Assembly (NCBI GenBank): GCA_049694275.1
Contig: JBAVQS010000024.1
Location: forward strand, 1 to 30,267
Direction: 5' to 3'
DNA length: 30,267 nucleotides
Source of the DNA: JBAVQS01 sp049694275
GTDB taxonomy: Bacteria > Chloroflexota > Anaerolineae > UBA4142 > SHND01
In this document: positions 1 to 8,268 of the stretch, piece by piece
How the letters are laid out: each line of letters begins with the position of its first letter
How positions within the stretch are numbered: position 1 is the first letter of the stretch
Made by a program: the position numbers and the translations under genes
The notes under the pieces: model-generated
The model's database searches: none
Told to the model about the DNA's origin: nothing
What the model saw: the letters and a program-made list of their open reading frames with translations, nothing else

Positions 1-113
1 AGCCAGCGGATGTGCATCAACTCTTCGAGCAATGCGGGATCGGCGGACAGGCCGCAGTGGGGACACGGCTCGGCGAGGTTTAGAATCGGTTGAGCGCAAC
101 GGACACAACGCAT
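1..113 (-). CDS. Zinc-ribbon protein, N-terminal part only
   Basis: The gene reads leftwards off the window edge, so only about 37 residues are visible. They begin MRCVRCAQPI and continue to a second CPHCG knuckle around residues 23-27. Two CxxC pairs in the first 30 residues are what a small zinc ribbon looks like. Such N-terminal ribbons are common on regulatory or membrane proteins, and the rest of this protein is out of view, so no function is assigned. The ATG is preceded by a weak GAGGG. It is separated by about 120 bases from the HD-GYP gene, which lies on the same strand upstream. Confidence 0.6.
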   Translation of the reverse strand, partial: MRCVRCAQPILNLAEPCPHCGLSADPALLEELMHIRW

Positions 114-202
114 ACGACCCTCACTATCCTGGACAGTGACGTGACTGGTGCGTGTGATACAGCCCGGAGCTGAAAAGCAATCCTATTCTAACCTAAATCG
201 CC

Positions 203-222
203 AAAACCTCAAGATTCCGAGG
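203..222 (-). terminator. Weak intrinsic terminator after the HD-GYP gene
   Basis: Read on the minus strand, a CCTC/GAGG stem with an 8-nt loop is followed by TTTTGG, starting about 14 bases past the HD-GYP stop codon. The stem is only 4 bp, so termination is uncertain. Confidence 0.3.
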
Positions 223-235
223 CAGCCTTTTCGGT

Positions 236-1417
236 TTATCCCAGGGCCAGATTCAAAAAGGCATCGACCACCCTCGGATCAAAATGGGACCCGGCCTGTT
301 CGCGAATATAGTCGCGCGCCTGCTCGGGAGGCCAGGCGTTGTGATAAGGACGCTTTGTTGTCAGAGCATCCCAGACGTCGATAACCATAAAGATGCGGGC
401 CGCCAGTGGAATCTCTTCGCCCTTGAGGCCGCGCGGATAGCCGGTCCCATCCCATTTCTCGTGATGGCAGTAGGGGATTTCTATTGCGTTTTTCAAAAAG
501 TGAATAGGCGAAAGCATCTGGTAGGCATAATCGGGATGCTTGTTCATCTCGGCGCGTTCGCTTTCGTCCAGTTGGCCCGGTTTCATCAGAATGGCTTCGG
601 GCACTCCCATCTTGCCGATATCGTGGAGCAACGCGCCGCGATAGATATGCACCAACTCTTCGGGGCTAATCCGCATGGTGCGCGCAAGCTGCATGGTCAA
701 CTCGGTGACATGCCGGCTGTGGCTCTCCGTCTCACGATCGAACAACTCGAGCGCGCGCGCCCAGCCTTCGAGTGTAAGGTTATACGCCTGCTCCAGTTCC
801 ATCGCCGCGCGGCGCTCGGCGAGGAGCGCATTCATCAAGAGATGATAAAAGCGGTCGATCACCATCATGGCCGCCAGCAAGAACATCGTGAGCGTGGCGC
901 CTGACATGGCCCAGGTTATTTCCAAGGTGAACGGATCGCTAAGGGGTCCAGGGCGAATGATCGGACTGCTGATCCAGCCGGCAAAAACCATAAGCCCTAC
1001 GGCAAGATAGATCAAGAGGCTCAATCCGGTGGCGATCCATCCTGACACGGGGTTGATTAATACGTATGCGAGCACAGGAACAAGAACCAGCACAATCCGG
1101 CCCACCCCGGTGAGCCCCGTCGTGACGAGCGCAAACATCGCGACAGCATACGCTGTGATCAGGAGAATCCAACCGCGCTGCTGGGATTTGAGCCCGCGAA
1201 AGAGGGTCAGCCCGGCAAGAACAAGATAGACTGCGCTAAAAAAGGCCGGACCGTACCACCCGTTAAATTCCGACCGATAGGCGATGATCGTGATAATCAG
1301 GGCGGGGATGCCGACCAGTGTAGCGACGACGAGCATGCTGTGCAGCGTCTTGTTTCGCCAGTCGTTTAAGATCGTTTCGATACGGGTCGCTAGAATTACC
1401 GGGGCCTCGGTAATCAC
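236..1417 (-). CDS. Membrane HD-GYP domain phosphodiesterase
   Basis: 393 aa. The N-terminal half (residues about 27-190) has six or so hydrophobic segments and forms a membrane sensor module. The C-terminal half (about 205-393) is an HD-GYP domain: HDIGK at 265-269, a conserved H at 294, and the HHEKWDGTGYP signature at 318-328. HD-GYP enzymes hydrolyse cyclic di-GMP in the cytoplasm, so this is probably a membrane-tethered c-di-GMP phosphodiesterase; the ligand of the membrane part is unknown. The start is GTG with a strong GGAGG 6 bases upstream. It is transcribed divergently from the cyclase-ATPase gene, and each gene has its own promoter in the shared interval. No GGDEF cyclase is present in the window. 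Confidence 0.93.
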   Translation of the reverse strand: MITEAPVILATRIETILNDWRNKTLHSMLVVATLVGIPALIITIIAYRSEFNGWYGPAFFSAVYLVLAGLTLFRGLKSQQRGWILLITAYAVAMFALVTTGLTGVGRIVLVLVPVLAYVLINPVSGWIATGLSLLIYLAVGLMVFAGWISSPIIRPGPLSDPFTLEITWAMSGATLTMFLLAAMMVIDRFYHLLMNALLAERRAAMELEQAYNLTLEGWARALELFDRETESHSRHVTELTMQLARTMRISPEELVHIYRGALLHDIGKMGVPEAILMKPGQLDESERAEMNKHPDYAYQMLSPIHFLKNAIEIPYCHHEKWDGTGYPRGLKGEEIPLAARIFMVIDVWDALTTKRPYHNAWPPEQARDYIREQAGSHFDPRVVDAFLNLALG

Positions 1418-1485
1418 AGGTCACCTCCTAATGGGAGTACTTGCAGGCCAAAACGAACCCAGCCCAGGCTGGGATTGACAAGAGA

Positions 1486-1515
1486 ATTCTAGCATGTGCG
1501 ACGGGCAATCGTCAA
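1486..1515 (-). promoter_or_regulatory. Promoter for the HD-GYP gene
   Basis: On the minus strand, TTGACG (1510-1515) and TAGAAT (1486-1491) are separated by 18 nt, close to the sigma-70 consensus. The 5' leader of about 60 nt contains a CCCAGC/GCTGGG inverted repeat at 1458-1473. Confidence 0.6.
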
Positions 1516-1545
1516 ACGGGTATTCGAGCACGTCCAATCAGGGCC

Positions 1546-1575
1546 TTGACAATTATAGGGCTCCCGTTCTAAACT
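1546..1575 (+). promoter_or_regulatory. Promoter for the cyclase-ATPase-TPR gene
   Basis: A perfect TTGACA (1546-1551), an 18-nt spacer and TAAACT (1570-1575) lie about 48 bases before the ATG. They are divergent from, and partly interleaved with, the HD-GYP promoter region. Confidence 0.6.
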
Positions 1576-1622
1576 GTGCCCCAATAGAGATGACTGCATA
1601 AGAGCGGCCGTATATCCAGAAA

Positions 1623-4600
1623 ATGGCAGATTCGTTACCGACTCAGGTCGAACAATTGAAAGCCTCCCTTGCAGGGCTGACCGCTCAGCGCGCGACCCTG
1701 GGCGCGGCAATTGTCGATCCTGCGATTGCGGCCCTCCGCCAGCAAATCACGGCCCTTGAGGCTCAGATCGCCGCCGTTCCCCCTCTCCCCCGTGAACAAC
1801 GACGCATCATCACCGTCCTATTTAGCGATGTGGTCGATTCGACCGCCCTCGCCGAAAAACTTGATCCCGAAGACTGGCAGCGCATTATTGCCCAGGTCCA
1901 ATCGACGGTCGGCAACATTATCCTTGACCATCACGGAACGATTGCCCAGTACCTGGGAGATGGGCTCCTCGCTTTTTTCGGCGCGAGCGAGACCCGCGAA
2001 GCCGATCCGGAAAATGCGGTCCTGGCCGGGCTCGCCATCCACAGTGCAGTTGCCCTTCTCGATTTGCCCTTTCCCATTCAGATTCGCGTTGGCATTCACA
2101 CCGGCCCGGTCTTTATCGGAGAGTATGGCACGGCAGGCAATATTCAGGCCAGTGCGTTTGGCAACACGGTCAACATCGCCTCTCGCCTCCAATCCAGCGC
2201 GCCGCCCAGGGGCGTGCTCATTTCGCACGATACCTATACCCATGTCCGGGGCGTATTTCAGGTCACTCCGCTCCCGCCGCTCAGTATCAAAGGACAAAGC
2301 GAGCCGGTTCGGACCTATCTGGCGCAACAGGCCAAACCACGCCCATTTCGCACAGTTACACGCGGCGTGGCCGGCATCCAGACACGAACGGTGGGGCGGG
2401 AGGTCGAGTGTAAACAACTTCAGGATGCCTATCTCGAGGCGTTTGAGAACAACAAGACGGTCTGGGCCCAGCTGGTCGGCGATGCGGGCGTTGGCAAAAG
2501 TCGCTTGATAGAAGACATGCGCGATTGGAGCGAACTGCGTCCGGAGCATATTCGCCTCTTGCGCGCCCGCGCCTATCCGGGAGATTCCGCGCAGCCCCTC
2601 GCGCTCGTGCGGCGCATGTGGTTCGACCGCTTTCAAATTACTGAAGACGCTTCCATCGCAGAGGCTGAAGAGCGATGGGTCGAGAGATTCCAGGACCTGG
2701 CCCACACCGACGCGGTCGAGCCCGCACACGCGCTTGGACTGTTGGTCGGGCTGCCATTCAATGACAGCCCTTACATTCAAGCCATGCGCAATGACCCCAC
2801 GCAGGTCAAGGCACGCGCATTGGTCGTCAGTCGCCAGCTCTTGCACGCCATTCGGCGCGACTATCCCGCCGAGATTCTACTCGAAGACCTGCACTGGGCA
2901 GATACCGCTTCCTGGGAATGGCTCACCGAGCTCCTGTTGGGCGCAAGCGACATGGAAGACAATCACATGAAGGGGGTCTTTGTCCTCGCCACTGCGCGCC
3001 CCAGTTGGAAACCGCCGGACTCGCTGCGCCGGCTTTTCGGTCTAGCGGGGCCGCCATCCCCGGGAACCGCAATGGAGCGCAAGGTTCGCGGGTTGGTCAT
3101 AGAGCTTGCGCCACTCTCGGACGACGCGACCCGCGAACTCGCGGGCGAGCTCTTGCAAAAGGTGCAGGGTGTTCCGGATCAAGTGCTCCAGCTCCTGGTG
3201 GACCGCGCAGAAGGCATTCCGTACTATGCCGAAGAACTGGTCAACTGGTTCATTGACCGGGGAATCATCGACAAGCAAAGCGAGCCGTGGCAATTGCGGA
3301 CGGATCGTCTTTCCGGGTCACCGCTTCCAACCACACTGCAACACCTCTTGCTCACCCGTCTGAGCGATCTCAACCAGAACGAGCGCGCAGCCCTCCAGCG
3401 CGGCGCGATCTTTGGCCGAAATTTTTGGACCGGTGGGATCGAAGCGCTGGGGGTAAAACCGGCGGCCCCGATTCTCACGCCGCTGGATGCGCGCGGGCTC
3501 GTTCATCCACAAACTCCCTCCGTATTCCAGGGCCAGATCGAATGGAGCTTTCACCATAACCTGTTACGCGAAGTGACCTATGAGAGTGTGCTCAAGCGCG
3601 AGCGCGCGAGCCTGCACCATGCCGCAGCTCAATGGCTTGCAGAGCAAGCGCAAACCGCGGGCCGGGAAGATGAATTTGCCGGGATTATCGGCGTCCACCT
3701 GGAGCGCGCCGGCGATCTGCTCCTTGCCGCGGACCGGTACCTGCGCGCGGGAGATCAGGCGCGCGGGCAGGGGGCATCGCAAGAGGCCGAGCAGTTTTAC
3801 TGCCGCGCGCTCACGCTCCTACCCGCAACCGACCGCGACCGCCGTTGGCAGGCCTTGCGCGGCAGAGATCAGGTGCTTGCAATCCTGGGACAGCCAGAAA
3901 CATGGCGCACCAATGTCCAATCGCTCCTGGACCTCGCAATCGAACTGGATCGGGATGACCACCGCGCCGAAGCCTTTCACAGCCTGGCCATCTGCCTTGG
4001 CAACACCGGAGACAGCCGGGGCGCAAGGCAAGCGGCGCAAGATGCACTGTCCGCGGCCGAGCGCGCGGGGGACACCGTCCTCGCCGTCCAGGCGCTCTCG
4101 TTGCGCGCGCAACTGGAAGTGCGCATGGGCGAATTGGAACAAGGACTGGCCAGCGCAGAACAAGCCCTCGCCCGCGCACGCTCGCTCGACGAATCAACCC
4201 AGGCGCTCGCACTCTATCGCGCTGCTTTTTGCTATGGAGAACAGGGTGACCTGAGTCGGGCCCTGGTTCTCCTGCTGGAGCAGATCGAGCTAACCCAGCG
4301 CCTGGGTAACCGGCATATGGAGGCGAGCGGACGCGGCAATCTCGCCGTCGTCTATATGGGGCTGGGGCTTTATCAAGAGGCCCAGGCAACGATGCAGCGC
4401 GCGCTGGAATTGGATGAAGCGTTAGATGCGCGACGCGGTCGGGCCTATGACTTGATGAACCTCGGCGAAATCGCCCAGTTAACCGGCCAACTCGACACGG
4501 CGCGCCATTACCAGGAAACGGCGCTTATTGCGGTCACCGCGGCCGGGGACGAATGGGGAAAGGCGGCCGTCCTTTTCAACCTTGGAATCGTGCTTTTGGA

Positions 4601-5018
4601 TTCGGGAAACATTCCGGCGGCAACCGGCCGGTTTGTCGAGGCACGGACCATTTTCGAACAGATTGACGCACTGACCAACGCCTTTGAATCACGGGCGGGA
4701 GAGGCGCGGTGCGCGCTTGCCCAGGGCCGGTTGGAAGAGGCCGGTCAGCAGGCCAATCAGGTATGGGCTTACCTTCAAGAACACGGCAGCGCCGGGCTGA
4801 CGCTGAGCCTGCTCGCCTATGTGGTTTTGGCCGAGGTATTTCAAGCGCTCGGAGAGGTCGAAAAACAGCATGGGGTTGTCCAGGCCGCGTACCATGAACT
4901 GGCGCAACGGGCCGAGCGGATCACCGTGCCCGAGTGGCGCCAATCCTTCCTGGAAAACGACCCCTATAATCGCGCCATTCTGGACATGTACAAGGACCTA
5001 AAAGCCCCGAAAATCTGA
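1623..5018 (+). CDS. Class III cyclase homology domain-AAA ATPase-TPR regulator
   Basis: 1131 aa, soluble. A short N-terminal helix (about 5-50) precedes a class III nucleotide cyclase domain (60-230) with FSDVVDST (metal-binding D69), YLGDGLLAFFG (second metal D113) and NTVNIASRLQ (transition-state N/R about 181-188). The position that is normally the adenine-selecting Lys before the second Asp is Gln (GTIAQYLGD). A STAND/AAA-like ATPase follows, with Walker A GDAGVGKS at 286-293 and a Walker B-like run ILLEDLHWAD around residue 420. From about 700 to the C-terminus there are many TPR-type helical repeats. The architecture is that of LuxR-LAL-like signal integrators, but no HTH is seen. Whether it makes cAMP is uncertain given the Gln. 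There is no clear Shine-Dalgarno before the ATG. Confidence 0.92.
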   Translation: MADSLPTQVEQLKASLAGLTAQRATLGAAIVDPAIAALRQQITALEAQIAAVPPLPREQRRIITVLFSDVVDSTALAEKLDPEDWQRIIAQVQSTVGNIILDHHGTIAQYLGDGLLAFFGASETREADPENAVLAGLAIHSAVALLDLPFPIQIRVGIHTGPVFIGEYGTAGNIQASAFGNTVNIASRLQSSAPPRGVLISHDTYTHVRGVFQVTPLPPLSIKGQSEPVRTYLAQQAKPRPFRTVTRGVAGIQTRTVGREVECKQLQDAYLEAFENNKTVWAQLVGDAGVGKSRLIEDMRDWSELRPEHIRLLRARAYPGDSAQPLALVRRMWFDRFQITEDASIAEAEERWVERFQDLAHTDAVEPAHALGLLVGLPFNDSPYIQAMRNDPTQVKARALVVSRQLLHAIRRDYPAEILLEDLHWADTASWEWLTELLLGASDMEDNHMKGVFVLATARPSWKPPDSLRRLFGLAGPPSPGTAMERKVRGLVIELAPLSDDATRELAGELLQKVQGVPDQVLQLLVDRAEGIPYYAEELVNWFIDRGIIDKQSEPWQLRTDRLSGSPLPTTLQHLLLTRLSDLNQNERAALQRGAIFGRNFWTGGIEALGVKPAAPILTPLDARGLVHPQTPSVFQGQIEWSFHHNLLREVTYESVLKRERASLHHAAAQWLAEQAQTAGREDEFAGIIGVHLERAGDLLLAADRYLRAGDQARGQGASQEAEQFYCRALTLLPATDRDRRWQALRGRDQVLAILGQPETWRTNVQSLLDLAIELDRDDHRAEAFHSLAICLGNTGDSRGARQAAQDALSAAERAGDTVLAVQALSLRAQLEVRMGELEQGLASAEQALARARSLDESTQALALYRAAFCYGEQGDLSRALVLLLEQIELTQRLGNRHMEASGRGNLAVVYMGLGLYQEAQATMQRALELDEALDARRGRAYDLMNLGEIAQLTGQLDTARHYQETALIAVTAAGDEWGKAAVLFNLGIVLLDSGNIPAATGRFVEARTIFEQIDALTNAFESRAGEARCALAQGRLEEAGQQANQVWAYLQEHGSAGLTLSLLAYVVLAEVFQALGEVEKQHGVVQAAYHELAQRAERITVPEWRQSFLENDPYNRAILDMYKDLKAPKI

Positions 5019-5038
5019 AATTGGGAATCAATACCCCC

Positions 5039-5067
5039 TTGGTTTTTCGAGACTTTTATTGTAGAAT
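5039..5067 (+). promoter_or_regulatory. Possible promoter before the HD hydrolase gene
   Basis: TTGGTT, a 17-nt spacer and TAGAAT (5062-5067). The -10 box sits 7 bases before the ATG at 5075, which would give a leaderless message. The -35 box is weak. Confidence 0.35.
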
Positions 5068-5074
5068 GACGACA

Positions 5075-5671
5075 ATGGCTCCTGATTTTGAAGCGGCAAA
5101 ACAATATGCCCTGGACCGCCTGGCACGGGAACTCTCCCCGGTTTTGATCTATCATTCGCTGGAACACACACGAGACGAAGTGGTTCCGGCCGCCGAGCGC
5201 CTCGCCCGGATGGAAGGGCTAACCGGCGAGCCCCTCCTTCTTTTGCGCACTGCAGCATATTTCCACGACCTCGGCTTTGTCGAACGCTATCTCGATAACG
5301 AGGTGATTGCCGTTCGGATCGCCGCGGAGAACCTGCCTCGTTTCGGCTATACGCCGGAACAGATCAAGACCATTACCGGCATCATCATGGTCACCCGCCT
5401 TCCGCAGACACCGCACAATCATATGGAAGAGATTATGGCGGACGCCGACCTCGACGGACTGGGACGCGAAGACTTTATCGAACGTGAGCATGCATTGCGC
5501 GCCGAGTGGACTGCCCTGGGTCGGAACTATACTGAAGAGGAATGGTACCGGGAGCAGGTTACCTTTTTGCAATCGCACCATTATTTCACTGAATCCGCCC
5601 GCCGACTGCGCCAGGCCGGCCAGCAGTATAATATCGATTGCTGCTTGCAGATCCTCGCTAAGCTTTCCTGA
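5075..5671 (+). CDS. HD-domain metal-dependent hydrolase
   Basis: 198 aa from this start. HD-superfamily residues are visible: YHSLEHT (about 26-32), the metal-binding YFHDLGF (about 63-69) and the distal DADLDGLG. Relatives are small single-domain phosphohydrolases of unknown substrate. ATG 5066 (MTTM...) is also possible. I prefer 5075 because a TAGAAT -10 box overlaps the first ATG and no Shine-Dalgarno is present. It follows the cyclase-TPR gene closely and ends 5 bases before the Nudix gene, so the HD and Nudix genes are probably co-transcribed. Confidence 0.88.
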   Translation: MAPDFEAAKQYALDRLARELSPVLIYHSLEHTRDEVVPAAERLARMEGLTGEPLLLLRTAAYFHDLGFVERYLDNEVIAVRIAAENLPRFGYTPEQIKTITGIIMVTRLPQTPHNHMEEIMADADLDGLGREDFIEREHALRAEWTALGRNYTEEEWYREQVTFLQSHHYFTESARRLRQAGQQYNIDCCLQILAKLS

Positions 5672-5676
5672 TCCCC

Positions 5677-6255
5677 ATGTCGGACGAACCTGTTCATCGG
5701 TGGCAGCTCATCCGCTCCGAGCCCGGCCCCGATCTGATTCTATTCCACGCCCGCTTTGATTGGTACAAGAACCCGCGCAACGGACTCGAATTCAAGCGAG
5801 TTGCGCTCCAGGCGCCCAATTGGGTCAACGTCGTCGCCATTACCCCCGAACAAAAAATCGTCGTCGTGCGCCAGTTCCGTTTTGGCGTTGGTCACGAAAC
5901 AACTGAAATCCCCGCCGGCATGATCGAACCCGATGAGCCCCCCGAAGCGGCCGCCCGCCGCGAGCTGGAAGAAGAGACAGGCTATACCACCGACCAGTGG
6001 CGGTACCTGGGGTCAGTCGAGCCCAACCCGGCCTTTCTTGACAACCACTGCTATACGTTTCTCGCGCAGAACGTCGTCAAGACCCATCCCCCGAGACCGG
6101 ATGAAGGCGAGGACATTCTCGTCGAGGAATTGACCGAAGAGGAGATGCATCGCGCGGTGCACCTGGGCCAAATTCGAAACGCCCTGGCCGTGGTCGCGCT
6201 GTCGCACGTGTTCGACCTGCGCGGCGACTGGCAATCCGCCCCCGAGCGCAAGTGA
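5677..6255 (+). CDS. Nudix hydrolase, ADP-ribose pyrophosphatase type
   Basis: 192 aa. A complete Nudix box GX5EX7REXXEEXG runs from about residue 81 to 102 (GMIEPDE...RRELEEETG), preceded by a beta-rich N-terminal half with the VVVRQFRFG stretch typical of the ADP-ribose pyrophosphatase (NudF-like) group. It probably hydrolyses ADP-ribose or a related nucleoside diphosphate sugar in the cytoplasm; exact substrate is inferred from family resemblance. It starts 5 bases after the HD hydrolase stop and ends just before a bidirectional terminator. Confidence 0.9.
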   Translation: MSDEPVHRWQLIRSEPGPDLILFHARFDWYKNPRNGLEFKRVALQAPNWVNVVAITPEQKIVVVRQFRFGVGHETTEIPAGMIEPDEPPEAAARRELEEETGYTTDQWRYLGSVEPNPAFLDNHCYTFLAQNVVKTHPPRPDEGEDILVEELTEEEMHRAVHLGQIRNALAVVALSHVFDLRGDWQSAPERK

Positions 6256-6276
6256 CACCCCGAATAACTGCGCCAA

Positions 6277-6304
6277 AACAAAACCCGCTCAAGCCGAGCG
6301 GGTT
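6277..6304. terminator. Bidirectional terminator between convergent genes
   Basis: A 9-bp perfect stem AACCCGCTC/GAGCGGGTT (6282-6290 and 6296-6304) has a 5-nt loop. On the minus strand it is followed by TTGTTTTGG, serving the ccmC-like gene; on the plus strand it lies 26 bases after the Nudix stop. Confidence 0.7.
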
Positions 6305-6327
6305 CGATCCAATCGCGGTCGCGGATT

Positions 6328-6981
6328 CTATAGCGCAGGCTGTTCCGCGATGCGGTTCAAGCCGCGTGGGGCAATCCGGCGTGAGCGCCACCAAGCCCCC
6401 ACGGCCGAGCCGGCAGCCACCGTCAAAACAATCGCCGCATAAAAAATCTTGATGTCGAGCGAATCCGAACCGGTGATCGGATTGAAAGGATGGAGGATAT
6501 TGATCGTTCCCCGCATGATGATCAGGAACACCGCCGCGTTCGCCAGCGCCCCCAGCGCCACCCAGATTTCGTCTCCCATCCATCGCGTCACCACATAGAT
6601 GACCAATGTCAATCCCATAATCCAGATGGCGCTGTTGACACGCGGCTCGCTAAACGTGATTCCGCCCCACGCCAACCACTGCGCCGGCAGGCTCACGACG
6701 AAATGCGCCACCCACAAACCAATCGCCACCTCGGCAAGAGATTGTGTCCACACGGCCAGCGCCGGGCGCCGCATAATCAGATAGCCCAAGCCGATGAGCG
6801 CGGCGCTGAGATACGCATAGGTCGAAACCCGTTCCAGCGCGCCGTGCAAATAGACGATCTTGACCGCATTCCCAAGCGTCGCCTCGGCCGGAGAAATGAC
6901 GAGGAGCAGGGTCAGGAGAATCCCGAGCACCGCCAGCGCCAGACCGGTTCGTCGTTGGATGACATTCGCAATTCCAGTCAT
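6328..6981 (-). CDS. CcmC/CcsA-like membrane protein with degenerate WWD motif
   Basis: 217 aa with about six transmembrane segments and no other domain. Layout and several motifs match CcmC, the inner-membrane heme-handling protein of cytochrome c maturation: KIVYLHGA (the family usually has YIHVP) near residues 41-48, and a late periplasmic HPFNP with the second conserved His. The tryptophan-rich WWD loop of true CcmC is replaced by AWGGITFSEPRV, keeping only W-G and PR. Function in heme delivery is therefore uncertain; it may be a paralogue that no longer carries heme in the standard way. It stands alone, with no other ccm genes nearby. Confidence 0.7.
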   Translation of the reverse strand: MTGIANVIQRRTGLALAVLGILLTLLLVISPAEATLGNAVKIVYLHGALERVSTYAYLSAALIGLGYLIMRRPALAVWTQSLAEVAIGLWVAHFVVSLPAQWLAWGGITFSEPRVNSAIWIMGLTLVIYVVTRWMGDEIWVALGALANAAVFLIIMRGTINILHPFNPITGSDSLDIKIFYAAIVLTVAAGSAVGAWWRSRRIAPRGLNRIAEQPAL

Positions 6982-7173
6982 AGGATGAATACCTCACAAA
7001 TGCGATGGGAAGATGAGCTATAGCATCACGCGGCTATTATATTCTAGCGCCGTGCAGGGTCAAAATCGCGCTGCCGGCGCTCTGCAGGGCGCTCCCGCCC
7101 GCATGTGACATTTGATATACTTTGGCATATATTTCGAATGCCAACCACACCTTTCTTGATCAGGAGTCTCTCG

Positions 7174-8166
7174 ATGTCCCGTAATCATCTCACTTTTTAC
7201 TGCGAACTCGATACCCCGGCCCTCACCGCCCTTTTGTCCGACAGCTCTATCGTCCAAGAGCTAGGCGCGCTCCACGCAGGAGTAAGCCTTGCTCTCCAGG
7301 ATTTTAGCGCAGAGCGCGCTGCGGCGGTGCAACAGTTGAACCGGGCCGGCATCCCCATGATCGCGTGGCTCCTTGTCCCGCAAGCACAGGGCTACTTTAG
7401 CCACATCGGCAACGCCCCAGAGTCCACCGCACGCTATCAAGAATTCCGTTCGTGGACACAGACCTACGGATTACAGTGGGAGGCGGTCGGGCTCGACATT
7501 GAGCCGCCCCTTGACGAATTGCGGCAGATGACGCGTGAACCATTGCCAGTCCTCCGTCTCTGGGCGAGTCGCCTCTTTGACAATGAACGGGTACTGCAAG
7601 GGCTCAACGGGTATCGCGAACTCGCCCGGCGGATCCGCGCGGACGGCTATCGCGTCGAGAGCTATCAGATTCCTATGATCGTCGACGAACGGCAGTTGGG
7701 CTCGACCTTTCTGCACCATTTTATGAGCCTGGTCGACGTGCCGGTCGACCGTGAGGTACTGATGCTTTATAGCAGCCTCATCCCCCCACACGGTCCGGGA
7801 CCGCTCCTCATCTATGGCGCCAGCGCGGGCGCGATCGCCATTGGATCTACCGGCGGCGGCATAGACGAACAGCCCAAGCTCGCCTGGGAAGAATTTTGTC
7901 GCGACCTGCGCATCGCCCGTCGCTTGAACGACGATATTTACGTATTCAGTCTGGAAGGGTGCGTTCAGCAGGGATTCTTGTCACGGATCAAAACCATCAA
8001 CTGGGACGAGCGCGTCGTCGTGCCGCTCGAAGAGGTGGAACAGGCGCAGCGGATGCGCTCGGCGATTCGCGCCATTTTGTGGACAAGCATGCGCCCGGCC
8101 CTTCTGGTCGCCGTTCCCGCCATGCTTATTTTGCTTCGGTCGCTCATGGCTCGCGGCCGGCGGTAA
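7174..8166 (+). CDS. Unassigned protein, possible TIM-barrel, C-terminal anchor
   Basis: 330 aa from this ATG, chosen because AGGAG lies 7 bases upstream; an earlier in-frame start at 7105 lacks one. I do not recognise a named family. The alternation of hydrophobic strands and helices (LTFYCEL, GVSLALQDF, IPMIAWLLV, WEAVGLDIEP, YRVESYQIPMI, LMLYSSL, IYVFSLEG) resembles an eightfold alpha/beta barrel as in glycoside hydrolases, and GLDIEPP places two acids at a strand end. A hydrophobic stretch near residues 310-327 followed by Arg residues suggests a C-terminal membrane anchor. A TATACT at 7116-7121 may be its -10 box. It is convergent with the downstream kinase gene. Confidence 0.75.
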   Translation: MSRNHLTFYCELDTPALTALLSDSSIVQELGALHAGVSLALQDFSAERAAAVQQLNRAGIPMIAWLLVPQAQGYFSHIGNAPESTARYQEFRSWTQTYGLQWEAVGLDIEPPLDELRQMTREPLPVLRLWASRLFDNERVLQGLNGYRELARRIRADGYRVESYQIPMIVDERQLGSTFLHHFMSLVDVPVDREVLMLYSSLIPPHGPGPLLIYGASAGAIAIGSTGGGIDEQPKLAWEEFCRDLRIARRLNDDIYVFSLEGCVQQGFLSRIKTINWDERVVVPLEEVEQAQRMRSAIRAILWTSMRPALLVAVPAMLILLRSLMARGRR

Positions 8167-8268
8167 AGCCTTCCACACCCGGAGAACGCACTGGAAGCGG
8201 AATGCGCCCCGGCGCAAGTAGAAGATTGTCATCACGCCATGAGCGGCGTAAGAGGAACGGAGACCCAA

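Noticed and set aside
1818..2846. A 342-codon minus-strand frame inside the cyclase-ATPase gene
   Set aside because: Shadow of a gene with clear cyclase and Walker motifs on the plus strand.
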